Shown here: piece after piece, positions 11,103-19,472 of the stretch | Position numbering within the stretch: the first letter of the stretch is position 1 | Layout of the letters: the number at the start of each line of letters is the position of its first letter | Assembly: GCA_963798775.1 (NCBI GenBank) | Contig: CAWCUK010000004.1 | Coordinates: 186,001 to 250,000 of the forward strand | DNA length: 64,000 bases | DNA from: CAWCUK01 sp963798775 | GTDB taxonomy: Bacteria > Bacteroidota > Ignavibacteria > Ignavibacteriales > Ignavibacteriaceae | Direction of reading: 5' to 3' | Position numbers and translations under genes: made by a program | The notes under the pieces: model-generated | What the model saw: only the letters and a program-made list of their open reading frames with translations | Databases searched by the model: none | Told to the model about the DNA's origin: nothing

Positions 11103-11195
11103 TCCTTCAATTATCATTCAATTTGCTGTGACTTTTACTATTGAATTAAATGATTTAAATTCTACTTAAGAATATCCGGACACAAAATAAAAATT

Positions 11196-13370
11196 ATGGG
11201 TTTAGTTAATCCGAAACATAAAAAAATGCTCGATGAACTTTTGGAAGCTTGTCATCGGCATTTACCGAATGTAAATGACGCTTTAGTAACAAAAAGTTTT
11301 GAATTTACAATAGAAGCGCATAAAAATGATTTACGCGCGTCCGGTGAGCCTTATTTTACGCATCCTTATGAAGTTGCTATGATTGTCGCTAAAGAAATTC
11401 CTTTAGATGATGTTACTATTGTTGCTACTCTTCTGCATGATGTTGTTGAAGATACCGAATTTAATCTCGATTTAATCTCGCGAGAATTCGGGAAAGAAGT
11501 TGCGGAAATTGTTGACGGTGTTACTAAGATAAGCGGTATTTTTAAGGGACAGGAAATTACACAAGCCGAAAATTATAGAAAATTACTCCTTTCAATGGTG
11601 AAAGATGTTAGGGTTATTCTTGTAAAATTTGCTGATCGTCTGCATAACATGCGCACACTTGAATTTGTGAATCCTGAAAAGCAAAGAAGAATTGCGCAAG
11701 AAACTCTCGAAATTTATGCTCCCTTTGCTAACCGTTTTGGTTTGGGAAGAATTAAATGGGAACTGGAAGATCTTTCATTTAAATATCTTAATAAAGAAGC
11801 TTACGAAGAAATCGCTAAGAAAATAAAAAGCAAACGCCGCGAACGTGAATCGTATATAAAAAAATTCAGCGATCCGATTATTGATAAGTTAAATGAATAT
11901 AATTTAAAATTTGAAATTAGCGGAAGGCCGAAACATTTGTACAGTATATACAGAAAAATGGTTCGGCGTAATAAGCCTTTCGAAGAAATTTACGATCTTT
12001 TCGCGATTAGAATTATTCTTGGTACAACAAATAATAATGACTGTTATACGACTTTAGGAATAGTAAACCAAATGTATACTCCGGTTCCAGATAGATTCAA
12101 AGATTATATATCAATTCCTAAAACTAATAATTATCAATCTATTCATACAACAGTAGTTGGCCCGGAAGGAAGATTAGTAGAAGTTCAGATCCGCACCCAA
12201 AAAATGCATGAAGTTGCCGAAAAAGGTGTAGCGGCACACTGGCGATATAAAGAAAATAAAAATGCTACTGAAAAGGATTTGGATAATTGGGTAAACTGGA
12301 TTAGAGATATTTTTGAAAATGCTTCAAGGGATGATGGGAAAAAAGATTTATTAGAAAGTTTTAAACTAAATTTATTTCAAGATGAAATTTATGTTTTTAC
12401 TCCTAAAGGAGATTTAAGAAGACTCCCCGTAAATTCAACTCCCGTCGATTTTGCTTTTGATATTCATAGTAAAGTCGGTTATCACTGCATCGGCGCAAAA
12501 GTAAACGGAAAAATTGTACCTTTAGATACAGTACTTCACAGCGGTGATCAAGTAGAAATAATTACTTCGAAAAATCAACATCCTAATAAGAACTGGGTAA
12601 AATTTGTAACTACGCACAAATCCAAATCAGCCATAAGAAAATGGATTAATAAAGAAGAAGAAGATATTGTTGAATCGGGAAAAGAAGCTTGGGAAAAGAA
12701 GATTAAAAAACTTAAACTTTCTTTTACACCTAATGATGTAAGCAAGCTGGCGCTAAGTTTAAAGTTTGAAAATCCCAAATTATTTTTTAAAGCAATTGCC
12801 CAAGGAAAACTAAATATTGATGAAGTATTAACCGCGACAAAAGAAAAAGAGAAAAAAGAGAAAGAAGTTCCCGTACTAGAATTTGATAATTTCGCGAAAA
12901 TATCCAGAGATGATATCGGCGGAATATTAGTAGACGGCAGTACATCCGGAATAATGTATTCTTATGCCAAATGCTGTAATCCGATTCCGGGAGATCCTGT
13001 AATTGGCTACATTACTGTTGGTGAAGGAATAAAAATTCACCGCAAAACTTGTAACAACTTACTTAAAATATCTGAAAACGATGCAAGCAAATTAGTTCCG
13101 GTACAATGGCCGCAGGAGGAAGGTTCTTTATTTGTCGCCGGATTAACAGTAATGGGTGAAGATCAGCCAGGCATATTAAATGAACTTTCCCATACAATAG
13201 TTTCTTTCCATAACACAAATATTAAATCAATTAATATTAATACCAATGATTCTACATTTGAGGGAAGTGTAACATTATACGTTCATAATATTGAACATCT
13301 GCAAAGGATAATAGAAAGATTGAAAAAGCTAAAAGGCGTATATTCCGTTGAACGTTTTGAGAATTCTTAA
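11196..13370 (+). CDS. Bifunctional (p)ppGpp synthetase/hydrolase, RelA/SpoT family
   Basis: 724 residues, a full-length long RSH protein controlling the stringent response. The N-terminal HD hydrolase has FTHPYEVAMI, LLHDVVEDT (about 80-88) and FADRLHNMRTL, so ppGpp hydrolysis should be active. The synthetase domain has GRPKHLYSIYRKM, YDLFAIRII and NYQSIHTTVVG. It also has RFKD, the charged variant typical of bifunctional Rel/SpoT enzymes rather than the EFDD of RelA. A TGS domain follows (VYVFTP-type start near 405), then a zinc-finger/CC region (AKCCNPIPGD) and a C-terminal ACT domain (DQPGILNELSHTI). No other long RSH gene is in the window. ruvX starts three bases after the stop. Confidence 0.96.
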   Translation: MGLVNPKHKKMLDELLEACHRHLPNVNDALVTKSFEFTIEAHKNDLRASGEPYFTHPYEVAMIVAKEIPLDDVTIVATLLHDVVEDTEFNLDLISREFGKEVAEIVDGVTKISGIFKGQEITQAENYRKLLLSMVKDVRVILVKFADRLHNMRTLEFVNPEKQRRIAQETLEIYAPFANRFGLGRIKWELEDLSFKYLNKEAYEEIAKKIKSKRRERESYIKKFSDPIIDKLNEYNLKFEISGRPKHLYSIYRKMVRRNKPFEEIYDLFAIRIILGTTNNNDCYTTLGIVNQMYTPVPDRFKDYISIPKTNNYQSIHTTVVGPEGRLVEVQIRTQKMHEVAEKGVAAHWRYKENKNATEKDLDNWVNWIRDIFENASRDDGKKDLLESFKLNLFQDEIYVFTPKGDLRRLPVNSTPVDFAFDIHSKVGYHCIGAKVNGKIVPLDTVLHSGDQVEIITSKNQHPNKNWVKFVTTHKSKSAIRKWINKEEEDIVESGKEAWEKKIKKLKLSFTPNDVSKLALSLKFENPKLFFKAIAQGKLNIDEVLTATKEKEKKEKEVPVLEFDNFAKISRDDIGGILVDGSTSGIMYSYAKCCNPIPGDPVIGYITVGEGIKIHRKTCNNLLKISENDASKLVPVQWPQEEGSLFVAGLTVMGEDQPGILNELSHTIVSFHNTNIKSININTNDSTFEGSVTLYVHNIEHLQRIIERLKKLKGVYSVERFENS

Positions 13371-13373
13371 TAT

Positions 13374-13799
13374 ATGTACGAAGAAGAATTAAGAAGAATA
13401 TTAGCAATTGATTACGGAAAGAAAAGAATCGGGCTTGCTTTAAGTGATCCGCTTTTAACTTTTGCATATCCATATAAAACTATTTCTAATGATAATAATT
13501 TTCAAAAAGAATTATCCGCTTTATTAGTTAAAAAAAATATTGAAAAAATTATACTTGGATATCCATTAAAAGAAAACGGGGAATATACAATTCTTACCGA
13601 GGAAGTATTAAAATTTAAAGAAAGATTAGAAAAGAAATATAAAATTGAAGTAATTCTTCGGGATGAAAGATATACCTCTTCCATTGCGCAGGAAATGATA
13701 TTTCAATCGGTAAATAAAAAATCTAAAAGAAGAGATAAAGGCTTGCTGGATCAAAATTCCGCGGCAGTAATTTTGCAAGATTATCTCGATGAAAAATAA
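13374..13799 (+). CDS. ruvX: Putative pre-16S rRNA nuclease RuvX/YqgF
   Basis: 141 residues, the usual size of the RNase-H-fold YqgF family, which processes the 5' end of 16S rRNA. The signature AIDYGKKRIGLALSD lies at the N-terminus with the catalytic Asp; a second acidic motif, RDERYTSSIAQE, is near residue 97; and the C-terminal DQNSAAVILQDYLDE supplies the last Asp. The start is three bases after the RSH gene, so the two are probably one transcript. The microcompartment gene follows after a 109-base gap and may have its own promoter. Confidence 0.93.
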   Translation: MYEEELRRILAIDYGKKRIGLALSDPLLTFAYPYKTISNDNNFQKELSALLVKKNIEKIILGYPLKENGEYTILTEEVLKFKERLEKKYKIEVILRDERYTSSIAQEMIFQSVNKKSKRRDKGLLDQNSAAVILQDYLDEK

Positions 13800-13908
13800 T
13801 TGGGAGCAGAATAACTTCTTTTAACAAAAGAAATTAAAAATTGACATTTATAACACTAAAAAGTATTTTCGAACATTACAATTCAACATACAAATGGGAG
13901 CACTCTTT

Positions 13909-14187
13909 ATGTCACTAGACGCACTGGGAATGATCGAAACAAAAGGCCTTATCGGCGCTATTGAAGCGGCAGACGCAATGGTAAAAGCTGCAAAAGTAGA
14001 ACTTATAGGAAAAGAAACAATTGGCGGCGGTTTTGTTACCGTAATGGTAAGAGGAGATGTGGGAGCTGTTAAAGCCGCAACAGATGCAGGCGCCGCCGCT
14101 GCACAAAGAGTCGGAGAACTCGTTTCCGTTCATGTTATTCCTCGCCCTCACACTGAGGTTGAAGCTATTCTTCCCAAAAGAAAGTAA
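13909..14187 (+). CDS. Bacterial microcompartment hexameric shell protein (BMC-H)
   Basis: 92 residues: one complete BMC domain of the PduA/EutM/CcmK type, which tiles into hexamers forming the facets of a protein organelle shell. Diagnostic segments are ALGMIETKGLIGAIEAADAM, the pore loop TIGGG, and VRGDVGAVKAATDAGAAAA. I chose the ATG at 13909 because GGGAG ends eight bases upstream and the protein then begins MSLDALGMIE, as is usual; an upstream ATG at 13894 would add five residues. The second shell gene starts three bases after the stop. No microcompartment enzyme, signature aldehyde dehydrogenase or BMC-P pentamer gene is in the window. Confidence 0.95.
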   Translation: MSLDALGMIETKGLIGAIEAADAMVKAAKVELIGKETIGGGFVTVMVRGDVGAVKAATDAGAAAAQRVGELVSVHVIPRPHTEVEAILPKRK

Positions 14188-14725
14188 TTTATGCCTAAGG
14201 CTTTAGGACTAATTGAAACTAAGGGATTAGTGGGAGCAATTGAAGCGGCTGATGCAATGCTAAAAGCCGCAAATGTTACTCTTGCAGGAAAAGAAGTAGT
14301 TAATCCGGCTCTTATAACTATAAAAGTATTGGGCGAAGTCGCGGCGGTAAAATCCGCTGTAGATGCCGGTGCGGCAGCAGCTCAAAGAGTCGGACAACTT
14401 GTTTCCGTGCATATAATTCCGCAGCCGGATATTCAACTTGCAGATATTCTCCCGGAAATAAGGGATGAAGAACAATCACCCGAAAATTCCCCTCAAAAAA
14501 AAAGTAGTAAAAAAATAACCGAAGAAGAAAAAGATAGTTCGGTTAATGAAAAAATAATTGAAATTGAGGAAAGGGAAAATGCTGTTCAATCTGAAGAAAA
14601 AATTGCTTCCGAATCTGAAGAAGCGATAATTTCCGAAGAGGAAGATTATGTAAACGAAGAAGTTAAAGAACCAAACAGTGATTATAAGTCTTCATCCGAA
14701 ATTGATATGGAACCGGTGCAGGAAA

Positions 14726-14761
14726 TAACACCTGAAGAGGAAATAACACCTGAAGAGGAAT
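14726..14761 (+). repeat. 18-nt direct repeat, two copies, in the acidic tail
   Basis: The unit GAAATAACACCTGAAGAG occurs twice in tandem, in frame, encoding EITPEE twice. It shows that the shell-protein tail grows by short duplications. Confidence 0.8.
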
Positions 14762-14928
14762 CAGCGATAAATGAAGAATCGAAAATAAGAAAGCCTCAGA
14801 CTAAACAAAAAAAAACAAAAGAAGTTAAATCGAAAACAAAATCCGTACCGAATGATTTTATAGCAACTTTATTCGATGTTGAAAATGATACCATAAACAG
14901 GTTAAGAAAAGAAGCCTTAGGAGTTCCC

Positions 14929-14974
14929 GAAGAAAAAATTGAAGAAGAAAAAATTGAAGAATGAAAAAATTGAA
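14929..14974 (+). repeat. 15-nt direct repeat, three copies; third copy carries an extra T
   Basis: The unit GAAGAAAAAATTGAA (encoding EEKIE) lies at 14929-14943 and 14944-14958. A third copy at 14959-14974 has one additional T at 14962, which creates the TGA stop that breaks the second shell gene. Confidence 0.9.
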
Positions 14975-15082
14975 GATGAAATTGAACAAGAGATAATTGA
15001 AGATCAACCTGAAAAGATAGATGTTTCGGAAGCGGAGACTGAAACCGCCGTCGAGGAAAACAAAACTGACGAAATTGAAGAA

Positions 15083-15136
15083 GCTGAAGAGAATATTGAA
15101 GCTGAAGAGAATTCTGAAGCTGAAGAGAATTCTGAA
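15083..15136 (+). repeat. 18-nt direct repeat, three copies
   Basis: GCTGAAGAGAATATTGAA is followed by two identical GCTGAAGAGAATTCTGAA copies, encoding AEENIE/AEENSE units in the acidic tail of the shell protein. Confidence 0.88.
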
Positions 15137-15320
15137 GCTGAACCGGCAGAACCTACAGATTTTTTAGCTATGAATGTTCACCAACTGAGAAAATTAGCAA
15201 GAAAAACAGAAGGTTTTCCTATACAAGGAAGAGAAATTTCCAGGGCAAATCGACAAGAGCTTATATCTTATTTTAGAATGTTGCGATAAAATAATAAAGT
15301 AAAAACCGGCACAATAATTT

Positions 15321-15347
15321 AACTCCACCAGTTGTGGAGTTTTTTTA
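15321..15347 (+). terminator. Rho-independent terminator after the microcompartment genes
   Basis: The stem AACTCCAC / GTGGAGTT with loop CAGTT is followed directly by a run of T. It lies 30 bases after the shell-protein stop, so the two shell genes end a transcript here and the YbbR-like gene is separate. Confidence 0.88.
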
Positions 15348-15373
15348 TTTTTAATTTCCTATATATTTGTGTA

Positions 15374-16288
15374 ATGAAAAAGAATATCCATATAATAATA
15401 CTTTCATTTTTATTTTCATTTATCCTGTGGATATCTATTTCACTTTCAAATGATTATTATGCGACGGTAAAAATTCCGGTTAAAGTAACCGATTTTCACC
15501 CGGGCTATGCCACCAGCACTCCGATACCAAAAGATATTTCAGTAAAATTAAAAGGAAAAGGCTGGAAGCTTATTACCGTTAATTTAGGCTCGGAATCTGA
15601 TTATTTAATACCTGCCGGAAGTGACAGCGGCTGGAAGAACGTTAACCTTTATAATTACCTTGCAGAAAATCAATGGCTTTCTTCGGATGTGGAAGTTATT
15701 GATATTGCACCGGATACATTGTCATTTTTTGTTGAAAGAGAAATTTCTAAAAAAGTGAAGATTCAGCCGGAAGTTGAATTGAATTTTAAACCGGGATACG
15801 GTTTAGCTTCATCGATTAAAATTTCTCCCGAATCAACAATAGTTTTCGGGCCTATTTCTACAGTTGAAAATTTAAGTTCAATTCCGCTTGAATCTTTTGA
15901 ATTTAATGATCTTGACCAAAAAACGATAGAACAAGTTCCTTTAAAGGAAATACCAGGATTAAGTTATTCTCATACAAAAACTCAAGTTCAACTAGATGTT
16001 CAAAAAATTGTAGATAAAAGTTTCGATAATATTCCGGTTTCAATTTTGGATGTTCCCAGGGACAGAGATGTGGTTCTATTACCGAATAAAATTAGTATCG
16101 GTTTACGAGGCGGAATAGATATTTTGGCAAAAGTAACCGACGATAGTTTAAATGCGCAAGTTTTTTATAAAGATGTAGTATTGGATACCTTAGGAAGTGT
16201 AGCCCCACAAGTTAAAATACCTTCCAACGTTAAATTATTATTTATTAAACCGGAACGGCTCCGGTACGTAATCAAAAAATTTAATTAG
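15374..16288 (+). CDS. YbbR-like domain membrane protein
   Basis: 304 residues from the ATG at 15374; a longer TTG-initiated frame would run through the terminator hairpin. One N-terminal membrane helix (IHIIILSFLFSFILWISISL) anchors a periplasmic part made of repeated beta-rich units, with spaced segments such as PEVELNFKPGYG and DVPRDRDVVLLPNKISI typical of YbbR repeats. YbbR proteins (CdaR in Firmicutes) regulate diadenylate cyclases in some bacteria, but no disA/cdaA gene adjoins it here, so that role is not supported locally. tmk follows after 28 bases. Confidence 0.75.
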   Translation: MKKNIHIIILSFLFSFILWISISLSNDYYATVKIPVKVTDFHPGYATSTPIPKDISVKLKGKGWKLITVNLGSESDYLIPAGSDSGWKNVNLYNYLAENQWLSSDVEVIDIAPDTLSFFVEREISKKVKIQPEVELNFKPGYGLASSIKISPESTIVFGPISTVENLSSIPLESFEFNDLDQKTIEQVPLKEIPGLSYSHTKTQVQLDVQKIVDKSFDNIPVSILDVPRDRDVVLLPNKISIGLRGGIDILAKVTDDSLNAQVFYKDVVLDTLGSVAPQVKIPSNVKLLFIKPERLRYVIKKFN

Positions 16289-16316
16289 ATATTAAAATCT
16301 TCAAATTAGAGTTTAT

Positions 16317-16940
16317 ATGTTTATTACTTTCGAAGGAATAGATTTTTGCGGCAAATCTACACAAGTTGAGTTGTTAAAAAAATATTTAGTCGCTAAAAAT
16401 AAAAAGGTAGAAATAATTCGCGAACCCGGCGGAACAGAAATTTCAGAAAGAGTAAGATCAATTCTGCTTGATAAAAAACATAATAATATGGTTATGGAAA
16501 CAGAAATATTTCTCTTCTCCGCGTGCCGCGCGCAATTGGTTAGAGAAAAAATTCGTCCTTACCTTGAACAAGGAATTTATGTAATTTCAGATCGATTTCA
16601 TGATTCGACTACTGCTTATCAAGGTTTCGGAAGAGGTATTCAACTTGATCTTGTAAATCACATAAATAAATTGGCTATTGGCAGCACCACTCCCGCTATA
16701 ACTTATTTTATCGATATTCCGGTTGAAATTGCGGAAATGAGAAAAAAGAAAAAAGATTCTCCTGAACTTGATAGAATTGAAGTTTCAGAACTGGACTTTT
16801 TTGAAAGGGTTAGAGAAGGTTATTTATTTCTTGCTAAAAATGAAAAACGTTTTAAAGTAATCGACGGACAAAAATCTATTGAAGATATACATCAAAAAAT
16901 TATTGAAGAGATCGCAGTTTTAGAGAAGGAGCTGATATGA
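16317..16940 (+). CDS. tmk: Thymidylate kinase
   Basis: 207 residues, typical length. It phosphorylates dTMP to dTDP. The P-loop is FEGIDFCGKSTQ (residues 5-16), the dTMP-binding EPGGTEISERVRSILL follows at about 39-54, and the SDRFHDSTTAYQGFGRG signature is near 95. The stop overlaps the protease start by four bases (ATGA). Confidence 0.96.
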   Translation: MFITFEGIDFCGKSTQVELLKKYLVAKNKKVEIIREPGGTEISERVRSILLDKKHNNMVMETEIFLFSACRAQLVREKIRPYLEQGIYVISDRFHDSTTAYQGFGRGIQLDLVNHINKLAIGSTTPAITYFIDIPVEIAEMRKKKKDSPELDRIEVSELDFFERVREGYLFLAKNEKRFKVIDGQKSIEDIHQKIIEEIAVLEKELI

Positions 16941-18589
16941 ATAAAAAGTTTTTAACCAACGCCGTATTATCCGCTATTATAATAATTGTATTTGCCGGAT
17001 TTTTCCCCGGGAAAGATGATATATATTTCGAAGTCTCAAAAAATATCGACTTATTCGGAAGAGTTTATAAAGAAATATCATTTAATTATGTAGATCAAAT
17101 TGATCCCGAAGAATTTATGCGTGCCGGAATAAAAGGTATGCTTCATACTCTGGATCCGTATACAATTTTTATTGATGAAAATAAAAAAAATGATATTGAA
17201 TTAATTACAAACGGTAAATACGGCGGTGTGGGAATATCAATAGGTGTAAGAGGAGATCAAGTTACTGTTGTTGAAGTTTTGGACGGCTATTCAGCTCAAA
17301 GGCAAGGAATTAGAATAGGCGATATAATTACCGAAGCGGGCGGAGTTCATATTACTCCGGAAAATGTTGAGGATATTTCTACTTTGGTAAAGGGTGATCC
17401 GGGTTCTTCGGTTGAATTAAAAGTTTTAAGGAACGATGAACAGGATACTTTAAAATTTAATTTAATTCGTGAAGAAGTAATTGTAAAAAGTTTAACTTAT
17501 GCGGGATTTTATCCTGAAAACAGCAATAATGTTTACCTTAAGTTAACCAGCTTCAGCCGTTCTGCCGGTGATGAAATAAAACATGCTCTTAAAGAATTAA
17601 AATCGGAAAAGGAAATAAAATCCATCGTACTTGATTTAAGAGGAAATCCCGGTGGATTACTGGATGTTGCCGTGGATATTTGCGATAAATTTCTTCCCAA
17701 AGGATCTCTTATTGTAACTACAAAAGGAAGAGATAAAGACAGTGAGAAAAAATATTTTGCCGAACAGGAACCGATGGTCGGTAAAGCAAAACTAATCGTA
17801 CTTGTAAACGGAAATTCAGCTTCGGCTTCTGAAATTGTTGCAGGAGCAATGCAGGATCAGGATAGGGGAGTTATTTTAGGTACAAAATCATTCGGAAAAG
17901 GATTAGTTCAAACAATTACTCCTCTCGATTTTAATACTTCTTTAAAAATTACCACAGCAAAATATTATACTCCCAGCGGAAGATGCATACAAAAAATAGA
18001 TTACTCAAAAAAGAATGATGTTATTGCTTCGGCAGATTCTATAATACAAACAGAATTTTTTACTATGCATAAACGCCCCGTATACAGCGCCGGCGGAATT
18101 ACCCCCGATTCTGTGGTAGAGTATAAAATTGACGGAGATATTACAAAAGAGCTATTGGCCAAAGGCTTCTTTTTTAATTTTGCGGATCATTATTATTATT
18201 TAAATCCTAAAAAAGAATTTTCTTCTTTTAAAGATGAAAATCTTTTCAAGGAATTCGGAAACTATATAGGGAAAAATAATTTTGTTTATCATTCTGAAGC
18301 TGAAAAAGAAATAGATAAATTAATTAAGGAAGTAACGGAAAATAAACTTGATTCAAAAATTTCATCTGAACTTGAAAATGTAAAGAAAGATTTTGAAAAA
18401 GTAGGGGATAAGGCTTTGCAAATTCATAAACAAGAAATTATCCGTGAGATAAAAAGAGAACTAGTATCGCGTTATTTAGGAAATGAAGGGAAAATGGATG
18501 TTACACTTTCCGGCGATCCGCAGGTTCAATCGGCTCTTTCAATTTTATCTCATAATGAAGTTTACTATAAACTGCTGAATCTTAATTGA
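16937..18589 (+). CDS. S41-family C-terminal processing protease (CtpA type)
   Basis: 550 residues with one N-terminal membrane segment (AVLSAIIIIVFAGFF). A PDZ domain at about 90-175 contains GGVGISIGVRGDQVTVVEV and RIGDIITEAGG. The S41 core has LDLRGNPGGLLDVAVDICDK, then the nucleophile region NGNSASASEIVAGAM and the catalytic Lys in GTKSFGKGLVQ. These enzymes trim or degrade periplasmic proteins. The C-terminal ~130 residues are charged and helical, longer than in minimal CtpA. Four-base overlaps join it to tmk upstream and to the permease downstream. Confidence 0.93.
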   Translation: MNKKFLTNAVLSAIIIIVFAGFFPGKDDIYFEVSKNIDLFGRVYKEISFNYVDQIDPEEFMRAGIKGMLHTLDPYTIFIDENKKNDIELITNGKYGGVGISIGVRGDQVTVVEVLDGYSAQRQGIRIGDIITEAGGVHITPENVEDISTLVKGDPGSSVELKVLRNDEQDTLKFNLIREEVIVKSLTYAGFYPENSNNVYLKLTSFSRSAGDEIKHALKELKSEKEIKSIVLDLRGNPGGLLDVAVDICDKFLPKGSLIVTTKGRDKDSEKKYFAEQEPMVGKAKLIVLVNGNSASASEIVAGAMQDQDRGVILGTKSFGKGLVQTITPLDFNTSLKITTAKYYTPSGRCIQKIDYSKKNDVIASADSIIQTEFFTMHKRPVYSAGGITPDSVVEYKIDGDITKELLAKGFFFNFADHYYYLNPKKEFSSFKDENLFKEFGNYIGKNNFVYHSEAEKEIDKLIKEVTENKLDSKISSELENVKKDFEKVGDKALQIHKQEIIREIKRELVSRYLGNEGKMDVTLSGDPQVQSALSILSHNEVYYKLLNLN

Positions 18590-19407
18590 ATGAAATTATT
18601 TTAATTATCCTTTTTCTAATTATCGGAATCTCAGCCGGTGTTTTTGCCGGAATGCTTGGAATCGGCGGGGGTATAATTTTTGTCCCCGCACTTTATCTGC
18701 TTCTTCCTTATACACATGTAGATCCAAATCAAATTATTTTTATTGTTATAGGAACTTCACTTTTCTCATCAAGTATTGCCGCTTTTAGTTCAGGAAGTAA
18801 TCATATCCGCGCAAAAAATGTTGATAAAAAAAAAGCATTTTTTTTGGCTGCAGGAAGCGGAACGGCCTCTTTTTTAACAGCTTTTTTCGTTGTAAAAATA
18901 AATTCTGACTATCTTCATTTAATATTTGCCATTGTATTTATTTTAATTGCCTTAAAAATGCTTTTTGAAAATAAAAAATCAAATAGAACTGAGGAGACGG
19001 AGTTATTTAGCAATAAATATTTTTTAATTATTATCGGTGTTTGTGCCGGGATAATTTCTTCCTTTGTGGGAATCGGCGGGGGAGTTATTTTCGTCCCGGT
19101 TTTATTTTATCTTTACGGCCTTAAAATAAAAAAAGCCATAGGAACTTCTTCGGTGGTTACCGCTGTAACTACTTTTTCGGCCGCTGTTTCTTACCTGCTA
19201 CAGCCGGTTTCCGGGGTGACCGCGGATCTTCAAATTGGTTATGTTTATTTACCTGCCGGTATTTCTTTAGGAATCGGATCCTTTTTCGGAGCATATTGGG
19301 GAGTGAAATTTGTTCTTAAATCATCCGGTTCTTTAATTAAAAAAATATTTTCGCTTTTGTTAATTATTACAGTTATTAAAATACTTTTGGAATACATTCA
19401 TTTTTAA
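18586..19407 (+). CDS. TauE/SafE-family membrane transporter
   Basis: 273 residues, about eight membrane helices in two related halves. Each half has the family's glycine motif: GMLGIGGGIIFVPALYLL near residue 25 and VGIGGGVIFVPVLFYLYGL near 160, the latter followed by KKAIGTS. The TTG at 18586 overlaps the preceding stop by four bases and gives a short N-terminus directly before the first helix. The family includes sulfite and organosulfur exporters; the substrate here cannot be read from sequence. Confidence 0.9.
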   Translation: MNEIILIILFLIIGISAGVFAGMLGIGGGIIFVPALYLLLPYTHVDPNQIIFIVIGTSLFSSSIAAFSSGSNHIRAKNVDKKKAFFLAAGSGTASFLTAFFVVKINSDYLHLIFAIVFILIALKMLFENKKSNRTEETELFSNKYFLIIIGVCAGIISSFVGIGGGVIFVPVLFYLYGLKIKKAIGTSSVVTAVTTFSAAVSYLLQPVSGVTADLQIGYVYLPAGISLGIGSFFGAYWGVKFVLKSSGSLIKKIFSLLLIITVIKILLEYIHF

Positions 19408-19472
19408 CCTTTATTTGATAGTTAATTTATTATTAAGTTTAAACACAATTTTTAAATAATATTTATCGCAAA

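Larger units (their letters stand above)
14191..15289 (+). pseudogene. BMC-H shell protein with long acidic tail and C-terminal SAP-like motif; one frameshift
   Basis: Residues 1-90 form a second BMC-H domain, strongly similar to its neighbour (ALGLIETKGLVGAIEAADAM), but the pore loop reads VVNPA instead of a glycine-rich triplet. A ~180-residue Glu/Lys-rich, probably disordered extension follows. The frame stops at 14962-14964. Removing T14962 restores it and gives a ~365-residue protein ending in NVHQLRKLARKTEGFPI...REISRANRQELISYF, a compact helical motif reminiscent of SAP/Rho-N modules. The extra base lies in the third copy of a 15-nt repeat. As written, the product stops at 257 residues, still with an intact BMC domain and most of the tail. 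This is either a real slip mutation or a sequencing error. The tail may recruit cargo or organise the shell (inference). Confidence 0.8.

Noticed and set aside
13894..13908. Upstream ATG for the first shell protein
   Set aside because: The GGGAG needed as ribosome site for the second ATG lies within those codons, and BMC-H proteins usually begin close to the ALGMIE motif.
14929..15136. CRISPR-like array
   Set aside because: The repeats are short, contiguous, in frame and without spacers; they encode acidic peptide units of the shell-protein tail.
15332..15373. Longer start for the YbbR-like protein
   Set aside because: The extra codons pass through a clear terminator hairpin and T-run; ATG at 15374 starts directly before the membrane anchor.
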